This document shows positions 17,504 to 26,697 of a stretch of 64,000 bases of DNA, in pieces. The translations under genes and the position numbers were made by a program. The DNA is from JADJYF01 sp965278995 (GTDB lineage Bacteria; Pseudomonadota; Gammaproteobacteria; Ga0077536). The stretch spans positions 4,154,001 through 4,218,000 of the forward strand of contig OZ257136.1 of NCBI GenBank assembly GCA_965278995.1, in the 5' to 3' direction. Position 1 is the stretch's first letter. Every line of letters begins with the position of its first letter. The notes under the pieces were generated by a model, which saw only the letters and a list, made by a program, of their open reading frames with translations, had not been told where the DNA came from and did not search any database.

Positions 17504-18847
17504 ATGTTCGACAAACTCGTCATCGCCAATCGCGGTGAAATAGCGCTCCGCGTTCTGCGCGCCTGTCGCGATCTCGGCGTGAAGACGGTGGCCGTGCATT
17601 CGTCGGCCGACAGGGAACTCAAGCACGTGCGGCTCGCCGATGAATCCGTGTGTATCGGACCGGCTGCGGCGGCTGACAGTTATCTGAACATTCCGGCCGT
17701 GATCGCCGCCGCCGAAGTCGTTGACGCTGAGGCGATCCATCCCGGCTATGGATTTCTATCCGAGAACGCCGATTTCGCTGAACGGGTCGAAAACAGCGGC
17801 TTCATTTTCGTCGGGCCACGCGCCGAGACCATGCGCTTGATGGGCGACAAGCTCTCCGCCATTCGTGCGATGCAGGAGGCAGGTGTGCCCTGCGTGCCCG
17901 GCTCCGGCCGTTCTCTCGGTGACGATACGCAGGAAAATCTCGCGCTTGCTCGTGCCATCGGCTACCCGGTGCTGATCAAGGCCTCCGGCGGCGGCGGCGG
18001 TCGCGGCATGCGCGTGGTGCATACCGAAGCATCGCTCCGCAATGCTATCGGGCTGACGCGACGTGAAGCGGCCAGTGCGTTCCAGAACGACAGCGTCTAT
18101 CTCGAGAAATTTCTCGAACATCCACGCCACATCGAATTTCAGGTCCTGGCCGACAGTCACGGCAATGTCATCCATCTCGGCGAGCGTGATTGCTCGATGC
18201 AGCGCCGGCATCAGAAGATTATCGAAGAATCACCAGCCCCCGGCATCGATGACGCCACGCGTGCGCGCATGGGCGCGCTGTGTGTCGACGCCTGCCGGAA
18301 GATCGGTTACCGCGGTGTCGGGACATTTGAATTTCTCTATGAGAACGGTCAGTTCTTTTTTATCGAGATGAACACGCGTATCCAGGTCGAGCATCCAGTG
18401 ACAGAACTCGTGACCGGCATCGATCTCGTCAAGCAGCAGCTGCTGGTCGCCGCGGGTGAACGGTTGACCATGCGCCAGGAAGACATCCGCTTTTACGGCC
18501 ATGCCATCGAATGTCGCATCAATGCTGAGAATGCCTACACGTTCCGACCGTCGCCGGGATTGATCTCGGTCTACCATCCGCCGGGCGGACCAGGCGTGCG
18601 CGTCGATTCACATATCTATGGTGGTTATACCGTCCCGCCGTACTACGACTCGCTGATCGGCAAGCTCATCTGTCATGCCGAGACACGCATTGCGGCACTC
18701 AGGCGCATGGACAATGCGTTGAGTGAAATGGTCATCGAAGGTATCGACACCAATGTCGAACTGCATCGCGATCTCGTTACCGACGCCGCGTTCAGCGCGG
18801 GTGGCACCGACATCCATTTCCTCGAACGCAAACTCGGCCTGAGCTGA
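17504..18847 (+). CDS. accC: Biotin carboxylase subunit of acetyl-CoA carboxylase
   Basis: ATP-grasp enzyme that carboxylates the biotin on AccB with bicarbonate. The 447 residues begin MFDKLVIANRGEIALRVLRA, a near-invariant start in the family. Further marks are EAIHPGYGFLSENADFA, the ATP-grasp glycine loop KASGGGGGRGMRVV, the HIEFQVLADSHGNVIHLGERDCS segment, and FIEMNTRIQVEHPVTE with the metal and substrate residues. It lies 12 bp after accB and 10 bp before prmA. The enzyme acts in the cytoplasm in complex with AccB and AccAD; accA and accD are not in this window. Confidence 0.98.
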   Translation: MFDKLVIANRGEIALRVLRACRDLGVKTVAVHSSADRELKHVRLADESVCIGPAAAADSYLNIPAVIAAAEVVDAEAIHPGYGFLSENADFAERVENSGFIFVGPRAETMRLMGDKLSAIRAMQEAGVPCVPGSGRSLGDDTQENLALARAIGYPVLIKASGGGGGRGMRVVHTEASLRNAIGLTRREAASAFQNDSVYLEKFLEHPRHIEFQVLADSHGNVIHLGERDCSMQRRHQKIIEESPAPGIDDATRARMGALCVDACRKIGYRGVGTFEFLYENGQFFFIEMNTRIQVEHPVTELVTGIDLVKQQLLVAAGERLTMRQEDIRFYGHAIECRINAENAYTFRPSPGLISVYHPPGGPGVRVDSHIYGGYTVPPYYDSLIGKLICHAETRIAALRRMDNALSEMVIEGIDTNVELHRDLVTDAAFSAGGTDIHFLERKLGLS

Positions 18848-18857
18848 GCGTGCCTGC

Positions 18858-19745
18858 GTGAGCGGCTGGCTGGAACTGCGTCTGCGCGTCGCTGCCGACG
18901 CCAGCGCGGATCTCGAGCACATGCTCGAACAGGCCGGCGCGCTGGCCATCACCCAAGGCGAAGGCGATGTCGCCGTCTTCGCCGAACCTGGTGTGGCTAG
19001 CGCCGCAGTCTGGGGCGAACTCAGCATCAGCGCACTGTTCGACGATGGCATCGACGTCGCGCTGATCGAAGCGGCGATCGTCAATCTCCTCGGCGCTGCC
19101 GCCGCCATGACCTGGGTAGCCGTTCCCGACCAGCCCTGGCACCAGGTGTGGAAACAAGACTGGGCCCCGCAATCCTATGTTGGCGGCCTGTGCGTGTGCC
19201 CGAGCTGGTGTGAACCGCCCGCCAGCGCGCAGTACGTCATCCGACTCGACCCCGGCGGCGCTTTCGGTACCGGCACACATGAAACGACGGCTCTGTGCCT
19301 GGACTGGCTGGGTAATGCGCCGTCGTTGGCGGGCCGGCGCGTCATCGATTACGGCTGCGGCTCGGGCATTCTCGCCATCGCGGCGGCGAAGCTGGGTGCC
19401 AGCGCTGTACGCGCCGTCGACATCGATGACGATGCGCTTGCCGTCGCGCGTGACAATGCCGCCTTGAATCACTGCGCGGGTCAGATCGAAGTCAGTCGAC
19501 CGGACGCCCTGCCGCCGGCGGCGGCCGACGTTCTGCTGGCCAATATTCTGCTTGAACCGCTGCTCGCACTCGCGCCACGTTTCGCCGCGCTGCTGGTCGC
19601 CGACGGCGCGCTCGTGTTGTCCGGCCTGCTCGCCACCCAGCTCGCACCGGTACAGGAGACTTACGCCGCGCATTTCGATCTGATGGCCCCTGTACTGCGT
19701 GGCGACTGGGCGATGCTCGCCGGCCGTCGGCGGCGCGCGTGCTGA
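18858..19745 (+). CDS. prmA: Ribosomal protein L11 methyltransferase
   Basis: SAM-dependent enzyme that trimethylates L11 of the large ribosomal subunit. The GTG start gives MSGWLELRLRV. The N-terminal substrate-recognition domain includes WHQVWKQDWAPQSYVGGLCV. The methyltransferase domain has GGAFGTGTHETTALCLDWL, the SAM loop VIDYGCGSGILAIAAAKLGA, then VDIDDDALAVARDNA and LLANILLEPLLALAPRF, all PrmA hallmarks. At 295 residues it has the family's usual size. The next frame (zinc-ribbon protein) begins 13 bp after its stop. The accC-prmA-dusB-fis context is conserved in gammaproteobacteria. Confidence 0.97.
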   Translation: MSGWLELRLRVAADASADLEHMLEQAGALAITQGEGDVAVFAEPGVASAAVWGELSISALFDDGIDVALIEAAIVNLLGAAAAMTWVAVPDQPWHQVWKQDWAPQSYVGGLCVCPSWCEPPASAQYVIRLDPGGAFGTGTHETTALCLDWLGNAPSLAGRRVIDYGCGSGILAIAAAKLGASAVRAVDIDDDALAVARDNAALNHCAGQIEVSRPDALPPAAADVLLANILLEPLLALAPRFAALLVADGALVLSGLLATQLAPVQETYAAHFDLMAPVLRGDWAMLAGRRRRAC

Positions 19746-19758
19746 CAAGGCGCCCTGC

Positions 19759-20724
19759 GTGCTGACCTGTTGCCCCCGGTGCGAGTCGTGGTTTCGCGTG
19801 CGGGCGGAGCACCTCAGCGCTGCGGCCGGGCAGGTGACCTGCGGCGAATGCAACACGGTGTTCGATGCGCTCCCGAGTCTGGTCGAGGAGCGTGATGGGA
19901 GCGCTGCGGTAGAGCTCGGCGACCTGGTGCCTGCGCCGACACCGGAGCCGACCGCAGCGTCGATGTCGGAACCCGATCCTGAACCAGAGCGAGAGCTGGA
20001 ACCGGATCCCGCACCAGTCGTCGTCGAAGCGCCCGTCATATCTGCTGAGTCAGCGGCGCTCGCGTTCGCATTCGCGCCCGGCAACGACAGCCGCTTTGAC
20101 GAACTGCCGGCACCACTGGTCACGCATAGTCTGTCGGCAGACGAACACGCCATCCTGTTCACCGAGCCTGGCTCCGATGCCCCGCTGGAGGACACCATCC
20201 CTGAAGCACGGGCGATGGTCGATGCACTCTACGGCGAACTTGGACCGCCGCCGCTACCGCCGCGCCGCACGGGTTGGCGTGTGCTCGGTGCGTTGTTCGC
20301 GATCGTGTTGCTTGCGCAGCTGGCCTGGTATGCCCGTTCGTGGGTCGAACTGTGGCTGCCGGCCAGCGTCGGCTGGTATACGACGCTTTGCACGCGACTG
20401 GCGTGCGCGCAGCCACCGGCGACATCGCGCATTCGGCTCATCGCCCGCGACGTCCGTGAGCATCCGCAATACCGCAATGCACTGCTCGTCAATGCCACGC
20501 TGGTCAATGAGGCGGCGGAACCGCAGCCGTACCCAGTCATCGAACTCCGCCTGCATGATGCCGGCGGTCGCGTGCTCGGGGCGCGGCGGTTTGCGCCGAC
20601 GGAGTATCTCGACCAGAGCATTGCGCTTGGCGACGGTATGCCGCCAGCGCGGCCTGTCTACATCGTGCTGGAACTCGGCGGCGACGCCGCAACAGCAGCG
20701 AGTTTCGAATTCACTTTTCTGTGA
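19759..20724 (+). CDS. Zinc-ribbon (MJ0042) / DUF3426 inner-membrane protein
   Basis: Uncharacterised protein commonly found between prmA and dusB. The GTG start gives MLTCCPRCESWFRV; the frame is open further upstream but only over the prmA end. An N-terminal zinc ribbon carries two CxxC pairs (Cys5/Cys8 and Cys28/Cys31). A long acidic, proline-rich linker follows (about residues 55-95, repeated Glu-Pro and Asp-Pro). One transmembrane helix (WRVLGALFAIVLLAQLAWYA, about 173-192) precedes a C-terminal DUF3426 domain (about 200-320) that should lie in the periplasm. The layout suggests a cytoplasmic metal-binding head tied to a periplasmic domain. Function is unknown. Confidence 0.88.
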   Translation: MLTCCPRCESWFRVRAEHLSAAAGQVTCGECNTVFDALPSLVEERDGSAAVELGDLVPAPTPEPTAASMSEPDPEPERELEPDPAPVVVEAPVISAESAALAFAFAPGNDSRFDELPAPLVTHSLSADEHAILFTEPGSDAPLEDTIPEARAMVDALYGELGPPPLPPRRTGWRVLGALFAIVLLAQLAWYARSWVELWLPASVGWYTTLCTRLACAQPPATSRIRLIARDVREHPQYRNALLVNATLVNEAAEPQPYPVIELRLHDAGGRVLGARRFAPTEYLDQSIALGDGMPPARPVYIVLELGGDAATAASFEFTFL

Positions 20725-20898
20725 AGTGAGTCGGCGGGGCGTTCTCGCCGTCGCCAAATCGGGCTATCATCAAAGCGCATGCAGGCCACCGGCCGTAGAG
20801 CCGGAATACCTGTGTGAAAATGCCCCCCGCCATCCGAGAGCGGGCCTGCCGTCGTCGACTATCGGCGAACCTACACCGGAAGAGCCAGAACAAGAACC

Positions 20899-21876
20899 GT
20901 GAATATCGGCGCTTACGTATTTGAACCGGCCGTGATCCTCGCGCCGATGGCCGGCGTCGCCGATCGGCCGTTCCGATCGCTCTGTCGTGGTCTTGGTGCC
21001 GATTACGCAGTGTCTGAAATGGTCACGGCCAAAGTCGAACTGTGGCACAGCCGGAAAACGCGCACGCGACTCGAATTCAGCGGCGAGACCGGACCCTGCG
21101 TCATCCAGATCGCGGGCGCTGTGCCGAACCAGATGGCTGACGCTGCGCGCCGCGCGGTCGACGCCGGCGCTGACATTGTCGATATCAACATGGGTTGCCC
21201 GGCCAAGAAAGTCTGCAATCGTCTGGCCGGCTCGGCGCTGCTCGAAAACGAAGCGTTGGTTGGGCACATACTCGACGCCGTGTGTGCGGCCGTGAGTGTA
21301 CCGGTTACATTAAAAATGCGAACTGGAACAAATATTCAATCGCGTAACGGTGTGCGCGTCGCGAATATCGCCGCCGCCGCCGGCATTCGTGCACTCACCG
21401 TGCATGGCCGCACGCGCGCCTGTGCTTTTCGAGGTGAGGCTGAATACGAAACGATACGCGAGATCAAGGCTGCAGTGCGCATTCCGGTGATCGCGAACGG
21501 CGATATCGTCGATGGCGCGCGCGCGCGTGACGTGTTGGCGCGCACTGGCGCCGACGGCATCATGGTCGGGCGCGCTGCGCAGGGCAATCCGTGGATTTTT
21601 GCCATGATCAAGGCCGCACTGGCCGGTAGGACGGCGCCGGTCGTCCAATTCAGTGAGCGCGTCGTATTGATGCAGGAACATCTGTGCGCACTGCACGAGC
21701 ACTACGGCCAGGAGCAGGGCTTGCGCATCGCGCGCAAGCACATCGGGTGGTATTTCGATCGTATGGCGCTCGCCACTTCACTCAAGGCGCAGTTCTATCG
21801 TTTGCAGGAAGCCTCGGCGCAATTCGATTTTCTGGCCGAGCTCAACGACCCATCGTCATGGGAGAGCGCCGCATGA
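20899..21876 (+). CDS. dusB: tRNA-dihydrouridine synthase B
   Basis: FMN-dependent reductase that makes dihydrouridine in the D-loop of tRNA. The GTG start gives MNIGAYVFEPAVILAPMAGVADRPF, matching the DusB N-terminus. The catalytic cysteine lies in VDINMGCPAKKVCNRLAGSALL. Other marks are VTLKMRTGTNIQSRNGVRVA, LTVHGRTRACAFRGEAEYE and ANGDIVDGARARDVLARTGADGIMVGRAAQGNPWIF (phosphate-binding TIM-barrel end). The length is 325 residues. Its stop overlaps the fis start (ATGA). A possible -10 box TATCAT lies at 20765 in the 174-bp leader. Dus subclass B is also supported by the fis neighbour. Confidence 0.96.
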   Translation: MNIGAYVFEPAVILAPMAGVADRPFRSLCRGLGADYAVSEMVTAKVELWHSRKTRTRLEFSGETGPCVIQIAGAVPNQMADAARRAVDAGADIVDINMGCPAKKVCNRLAGSALLENEALVGHILDAVCAAVSVPVTLKMRTGTNIQSRNGVRVANIAAAAGIRALTVHGRTRACAFRGEAEYETIREIKAAVRIPVIANGDIVDGARARDVLARTGADGIMVGRAAQGNPWIFAMIKAALAGRTAPVVQFSERVVLMQEHLCALHEHYGQEQGLRIARKHIGWYFDRMALATSLKAQFYRLQEASAQFDFLAELNDPSSWESAA

Positions 21877-22139
21877 GCGCCCATCTCGAACCGGTGCCGC
21901 CGACCGAGCCACCGCTGGCCGAACTCGTGCGCAACGCGCTCAAACGTTATTTTCATGATTTGAACGGACAGCTGCCGGTCGAACTATATGAACTGGTGAT
22001 TGCGCAGGTCGAACGACCATTGCTCGAAATAGTCTTGCGCGAAACGCGTGGCAATCTTTCGCGGGCGGCGCAGGTGCTCGGCATCAATCGCGCGACACTG
22101 CGTTCCAAGCTGAACAAATACGGGTTGAACGGGAAATAG
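21873..22139 (+). CDS. fis: Fis-family DNA-binding nucleoid protein
   Basis: Small DNA-bending regulator (88 residues; E. coli Fis has 98). The ATG overlapping the dusB stop was chosen; the longer in-frame reading upstream is dusB read out of frame. The C-terminal helix-turn-helix is clear (NLSRAAQVLGINRATLRSKLNKYGL), as is the central helix ELYELVIAQVERPLLEIVLRETRGN. The flexible N-terminal beta-hairpin region, which in E. coli contacts Hin and Gin recombinases, is shorter and differs. The dusB-fis pair is a conserved operon. purH starts 1 bp after the stop, so purH-purD may share the transcript. Confidence 0.95.
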   Translation: MSAHLEPVPPTEPPLAELVRNALKRYFHDLNGQLPVELYELVIAQVERPLLEIVLRETRGNLSRAAQVLGINRATLRSKLNKYGLNGK

Positions 22140-22140
22140 C

Positions 22141-23715
22141 ATGGCAGCGGCACAAGCCCGCAGGTGGGCGCTCGTCAGCGTATCCGACAAGTCCGGCCTC
22201 GATCGTTTTGCGCGAGGACTGGTGACGCTTGGTTTCGGCTTGCTGTCGACCGGCGGCACGGCCACGGCATTGCGGGCGGCGGGAGTCGACGTGACTGACG
22301 TGTCGGCTTACACCGGGCAGGCCGAAATGATGGATGGCCGCGTGAAGACGCTGCACCCGCGCGTACATGGTGGCATACTCGCCCGCCCCGGACGCGACGA
22401 CGCCGCGATGGCGGCAAATGACATCGAAGCCATCGCGCTGGTCGTCGTCAATCTCTACCCATTCGAACGCACGGTAGCCAATCCGGCGTGCACGCTGGAC
22501 GACGCAGTCGAGAACATCGATATCGGCGGCCCGACGATGTTGCGCGCAGCAGCGAAGAATCACGCGCATGTCGCCGTTGTTTGTGACCCGCGCGATTACG
22601 ACGACGTACTCGCTGAGCTGAACACCGGCGGGACTGTCGGTAATCGGCGCCGTTACGCACTGGCGCTCAAAGCCTTTCGGCACACGGCTGCCTACGACAG
22701 CGCCATCTGCGCCTGGCTTGCGCTCCGTGAAGGGCCGATGCTGGATATTTTTCCGGCTGTGCTTGATCTCAAGTTTACGCACAAGCAGAGTCTCCGCTAC
22801 GGCGAGAATCCTCATCAACGCGCAGCATTCTATGTCGATCCGCACTCGCCGGCTGGCACGCTCGCACGCGCTGAACAGCTGCAGGGCAAAGAGCTTTCTT
22901 ACAACAACATCGCCGACACCGATGCCGCGCTCGATTGCGTGCGCTCGTTCAATGAACCGGCCTGTTGCATCGTCAAGCACGCCAATCCCTGCGGCGTGGC
23001 AGAAGCCGCCGACATCGCGCAGGCATACGAATTCGCCTATGCCACTGACCCGACGTCGGCATTCGGCGGCATCATTGCTTTCAATCGACCGCTCACGGCG
23101 GCCGTCGCCGAGGCCATCGTGTCGCGCCAGTTCGTCGAAGTGATCGTGGCACCGGCCATCGAACCGGCTGCGCTGGCGGTGCTGAAAACCAAGGAGAACG
23201 TTCGCGTACTTGTCGTTGGTGCGTGGCCACTCGAACCGCTGCAGCAGCTCGAATTCAAGCGGGTCATGGGTGGCATGCTGGTGCAGGACCGCGACTTCGC
23301 CGCACAGAATATCGGTGCCGGCCAGTTGCGCACGGTGACCCGTCGCTCGCCGGAAGTGGGCGAATTGCGCGACCTCGTGTTCGCCTGGCGCGTGGTTGCC
23401 TGCGTCAAGTCGAATGCCATTGTCTATGCGCGTGATCGCCGCACCATCGGCATCGGTGCTGGCCAGATGAGCCGGGTTTACAGCGCGCGTATCGCCGGCA
23501 TCAAAGCTGGCGACGAAGGTCTCGAAGTCGCCGGATCGGTGATGGCATCAGACGCCTTCTTCCCGTTTCGTGATGGGATCGATGCGGCTGCTGCGGCCGG
23601 GATCCGTGCGGTGATCCAACCTGGCGGTTCGATGCGCGACAGCGAGATTATTGCTGCTGCCGACGAACACGACATGGCCATGGTCTTCACCGGTGAGCGG
23701 CATTTTCGCCATTGA
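22141..23715 (+). CDS. purH: Bifunctional AICAR formyltransferase / IMP cyclohydrolase
   Basis: Catalyses the last two steps of IMP synthesis. The N-terminal MGS-like cyclohydrolase domain (about residues 1-195) has WALVSVSDKSGLDRFARGL, LLSTGGTATALR, and GRVKTLHPRVHGGILARPG. The C-terminal transformylase domain has SLRYGENPHQRAAFY, NPCGVAEAADIAQAY, FGGIIAFNRPLTAAVAEAIV and ends AMVFTGERHFRH. At 524 residues it is the usual size. It starts directly after fis and is followed by purD after 49 bp. The fis-purH adjacency may let purine synthesis follow the growth-linked expression of dusB-fis; that is inference. Confidence 0.98.
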   Translation: MAAAQARRWALVSVSDKSGLDRFARGLVTLGFGLLSTGGTATALRAAGVDVTDVSAYTGQAEMMDGRVKTLHPRVHGGILARPGRDDAAMAANDIEAIALVVVNLYPFERTVANPACTLDDAVENIDIGGPTMLRAAAKNHAHVAVVCDPRDYDDVLAELNTGGTVGNRRRYALALKAFRHTAAYDSAICAWLALREGPMLDIFPAVLDLKFTHKQSLRYGENPHQRAAFYVDPHSPAGTLARAEQLQGKELSYNNIADTDAALDCVRSFNEPACCIVKHANPCGVAEAADIAQAYEFAYATDPTSAFGGIIAFNRPLTAAVAEAIVSRQFVEVIVAPAIEPAALAVLKTKENVRVLVVGAWPLEPLQQLEFKRVMGGMLVQDRDFAAQNIGAGQLRTVTRRSPEVGELRDLVFAWRVVACVKSNAIVYARDRRTIGIGAGQMSRVYSARIAGIKAGDEGLEVAGSVMASDAFFPFRDGIDAAAAAGIRAVIQPGGSMRDSEIIAAADEHDMAMVFTGERHFRH

Positions 23716-23764
23716 GGATCCTGGTCCTGAGGCCGGGCGGCCGTCGAGCATCCGAGGCGCGAGC

Positions 23765-25060
23765 ATGAAAGTCCTGATCATCGGCGGCGGTGGCCGCGAA
23801 CACGCGCTGGCGTGGAAATGCGCCTGTTCGCCGCTGGTCGAGACGGTCTACTGCGCGCCGGGCAACGCCGGCACAGCGCTCGAAGCAGGCGTCGAGAACG
23901 TTGCCATTGGCGCCGACGAAGTTGACCGGCTGGCGGCGTTCGCCGCAGCCGAGCGCATTGATCTCACCATCGTCGGTCCGGAAGTGGCCCTCGCCGCCGG
24001 CGTGGTCGATGCGTTCGAAACACGCGGCCTGAAGTGCTTCGGCCCGACCCGTGCCGGTGCCATCCTCGAAGCGTCGAAAACGTATGCCAAAGATTTTCTC
24101 AAGCGTCATGGCATTCCGACAGCCGCTTACGAAAGTTTCGACGAACTCGAACCTGCGCTGACTTACATCGCGGCCCAACCAATACCGGTCGTGGTCAAGG
24201 CGGATGGCCTTGCGGCTGGTAAAGGTGTGGTCGTCGCGCAGACCCATGCGGAAGCTGCCACCGCCGCGCGCGCGATGCTGGCCGACAACGCGTTCGGCGC
24301 GGCTGGCGCACGTATTGTGGTCGAGGCTTTTCTGACTGGCGAGGAAGCGAGCTTCATCTGCATGACCGATGGTGTCGTCGCCATACCGTTCGCATCTTCG
24401 CAGGACCACAAGGCGCGCGATGCCGGCGACTTCGGCCCGAATACCGGCGGCATGGGCGCTTATTCGCCAGCGCCGATCATCGATGATGCGATGAGCGCAC
24501 GCATCATGGCGAGTGTGATTGAACCGACGCTAGCTGGCATGCGAGCCGATGGTGTGCCGTATCGCGGCTTTCTCTACGCCGGTCTCATGATCGATGCGGC
24601 CGGCACACCGCGCGTGCTCGAATTCAACTGCCGTTTCGGCGACCCCGAGACGCAGCCGATACTGATGCGCCTCGAGACCGATATCGTGGCGGCCTGCCTC
24701 GACGTGCTCGACGGTCGCGCGGCCGAAGTCGAATTGGCCTGGGACCCGCGTGCGGCACTGGGCGTGGTGCTGGCTGCGCAAGGGTATCCGGGTGAATACA
24801 CGCGTGGTGATGCCATCAGCGGACTCGATGACGGTGCCAATGCAGTGACGCGCGTGTTTCATGCCGGCACCCGTCGCGAAGGCAATGACTGCGTGACGAA
24901 CGGCGGCCGCGTACTCTGCGTCGTCGGTCTGGGCGAACGCGTGAGCGATGCGCAGGCGGCCGCGTACGATCGGATCGCGCACATCCATTGGCGCGGCATG
25001 TTCTGCCGTCCCGATATCGGCTATCGCGCAGTAGCGCGCGAGCGCAGCACCACTGGGTGA
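23765..25060 (+). CDS. purD: Phosphoribosylamine--glycine ligase (GAR synthetase)
   Basis: ATP-grasp ligase making glycinamide ribonucleotide in purine synthesis. The ATG giving MKVLIIGGGGREHALAWKC was chosen because it matches the family start; an upstream extension only covers the purH end. Marks along the 431 residues are VGPEVALAAGVVDAFE, KTYAKDFLKRHGIPTAAYE, VVKADGLAAGKGVVVAQT (ATP-grasp loop), DHKARDAGDFGPNTGGMGAYSPAP and RVLEFNCRFGDPETQPIL (metal-binding end). The purH-purD order is standard in gammaproteobacteria. The next gene on the right is on the other strand, six bases beyond the stop. Confidence 0.98.
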   Translation: MKVLIIGGGGREHALAWKCACSPLVETVYCAPGNAGTALEAGVENVAIGADEVDRLAAFAAAERIDLTIVGPEVALAAGVVDAFETRGLKCFGPTRAGAILEASKTYAKDFLKRHGIPTAAYESFDELEPALTYIAAQPIPVVVKADGLAAGKGVVVAQTHAEAATAARAMLADNAFGAAGARIVVEAFLTGEEASFICMTDGVVAIPFASSQDHKARDAGDFGPNTGGMGAYSPAPIIDDAMSARIMASVIEPTLAGMRADGVPYRGFLYAGLMIDAAGTPRVLEFNCRFGDPETQPILMRLETDIVAACLDVLDGRAAEVELAWDPRAALGVVLAAQGYPGEYTRGDAISGLDDGANAVTRVFHAGTRREGNDCVTNGGRVLCVVGLGERVSDAQAAAYDRIAHIHWRGMFCRPDIGYRAVARERSTTG

Positions 25061-25066
25061 GCGTCG

Positions 25067-25894
25067 CTAAATCACGCCATCAAGCCCTGGCCAGTAGTTG
25101 AACTCGGCATAGGTGCGATCGACGGCAATCTTGTCGCCGCGGATATCGAGCACGGCGCAGAATGGCAGTCCCCAGTCGACGCCGCGTGCGGCATCGACGA
25201 CCTGCGCTTCGACGACCACCGCGCTCGCCGTCGCGTGCATGAAATCGATCCGCATGCGTCGCTTCGGTGCGGCGCGCACAACGGCTTTTTCGACGGCAAT
25301 GAATTTATCGATGCCGTCGTACCAGCCGAGTCCCATCGCCCCGACACGATAGTCTTCGTGATAGCACTCACGGACGAAACGCTCAGGGTCGGTGTTGTAC
25401 AGCTCGCCGTAGCGCTGCGCTACGGTCAGATTGTGGCGGCGCTGCGGATCCGTCGCGCCGCGCACCTGCGGGACTACCGGCGGCGGTACCGGCGTGCGCC
25501 CGCCTGCCGCTATCAGTTCGCCCAGGCCCGGCCAGCGCGCCCAGTCGGCATAGCTGCGATCGACAGCGATGAGTCCATCGCGGATATTGAGCACGGCGAC
25601 GAACGGCAGTTGCCAATCAGGGCCTGCCGCCGGATCGAGCACGGTGATTTCGAGCGTCGCGCTATCTTCGGTCAGATGCACCTGGTCGAGGCGCATCTTT
25701 CGCTCGGGCGCTGCGCGCAATACAGTGCGTTCGACGTTGAGAAAATCAGAAGGGCCGTCGATGATACCCGCGCCCATGGCGTAAACGCGGACATCGGGTG
25801 TGTAGCATTCCGGCACGAAGCGCTCGATGTCGTGGTTGTAGAGGTCGATATAGCGTTCGGCAACGGCGAGATTGCGCGATTCTTGTGGCGTCAT
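25067..25894 (-). CDS. Tandem SnoaL-like/NTF2-fold protein
   Basis: A 275-residue protein made of two copies of the same roughly 117-residue cone-shaped fold. Copy one runs about residues 8-124 (from NLAVAERYIDLYNHDIERF to SYADWARWPGL). Copy two runs about 155-272 (from NLTVAQRYGELYNTDPERF to TYAEFNYWPGL). The linker is proline-rich. The copies agree at many positions, including the RAAPxRxMR and AVLxIRxxxIAVDR strings, so they arose by internal duplication. The family includes polyketide cyclases, isomerases and binding proteins. No catalytic residues can be assigned with confidence and no partner gene is adjacent. Function is unknown. Confidence 0.75.
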   Translation of the reverse strand: MTPQESRNLAVAERYIDLYNHDIERFVPECYTPDVRVYAMGAGIIDGPSDFLNVERTVLRAAPERKMRLDQVHLTEDSATLEITVLDPAAGPDWQLPFVAVLNIRDGLIAVDRSYADWARWPGLGELIAAGGRTPVPPPVVPQVRGATDPQRRHNLTVAQRYGELYNTDPERFVRECYHEDYRVGAMGLGWYDGIDKFIAVEKAVVRAAPKRRMRIDFMHATASAVVVEAQVVDAARGVDWGLPFCAVLDIRGDKIAVDRTYAEFNYWPGLDGVI

Positions 25895-26098
25895 GCGAGG
25901 GCTCCCCAGCGGTGGACGGTTTTCAGATCAAAGTCTGGCACCAACAGCCTAGCGTCTCCGCGCCCTGTCCGCGAGGAAACTCGCGTCTCGCTCTCTGTTT
26001 GCGACGGTATCGCCAAGTTCGCGCTTGCCCGGATGCTCGCCCAGAACTTCCGCTAAACTCCCCGGACTAAACGCTATCCCGCGGTTTCGAGTACACCG

Positions 26099-26611
26099 AT
26101 GCATCTCAAGAACTTTCCGTGTCACGTTGTTCTAGTGACGCTGCTTCTCCTCGCACAGTCAGGGCTGGCCGCGCCAGCCAGAACTTTCGGGTGGATCGAA
26201 GAGGGTATCCTCGAACCCGAACACGTGACCGTCAAATTGAAACTTGACACCGGGGCGTTGACGTCGTCGATGGATGCGCGCGATCAAAAGCGCTTCAATC
26301 GTGACGGGAAGTCATGGATCCGGTTCAACGTCGAAGTGACGGACAGCGAAACCGGGAAACATGTGATTTCTCAGGTCGAACGACCGATAGCGCGCCGCGT
26401 GAAAGTACGCGGCGCCGGTGGCGCCGACAGTCGCGCAGTGGTGTTGATGGACATCTGCATCGGCGATCGCCTGTATAGCGAAGAGTTCTCGCTGAACGAT
26501 CGCGGGCATATGCTGTATCCGGTGCTGATCGGGCGCCGAACGATACAGCATCTCGGTCTGGTCGATGTGTCGCGAACGTTCATCCATGAACCGCGCTGTA
26601 AGCGCAAGTAA
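26099..26611 (+). CDS. Retropepsin-like periplasmic protein (annotated in databases as ATP-dependent zinc protease, RimB-like)
   Basis: A 170-residue secreted protein with a clear signal peptide (VVLVTLLLLAQSGLAAPA, cleavage near residue 25). The mature part starts FGWIEEGILEPE and carries LKLDTGALTSSMDA, the Asp-Thr-Gly triad of a retropepsin-type aspartic protease, with Asp50. A second family segment, YPVLIGRRTIQHLGLVDVSRTF, lies near the C-terminus. The zinc-protease database name has little biochemical support; no zinc motif is visible. The gene stands alone, divergent from the SnoaL gene across about 200 bp and convergent with hisH. Confidence 0.82.
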   Translation: MHLKNFPCHVVLVTLLLLAQSGLAAPARTFGWIEEGILEPEHVTVKLKLDTGALTSSMDARDQKRFNRDGKSWIRFNVEVTDSETGKHVISQVERPIARRVKVRGAGGADSRAVVLMDICIGDRLYSEEFSLNDRGHMLYPVLIGRRTIQHLGLVDVSRTFIHEPRCKRK

Positions 26612-26697
26612 GCATGCGATGAAATAAAGTTCCTGAGCCCTAGTTACTCGGTGGCGGTGGTCGGCCGTACAGTGGAATCAGGACCTGCTTTTCAGTC

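Noticed and set aside
18792..20198. 468-codon open frame on the minus strand across accC, prmA and the zinc-ribbon gene
   Set aside because: It is antisense to three well-supported genes, has low-complexity Ser/Gly/Arg-rich composition and no recognisable domain; long antisense frames are common in high-G+C DNA.
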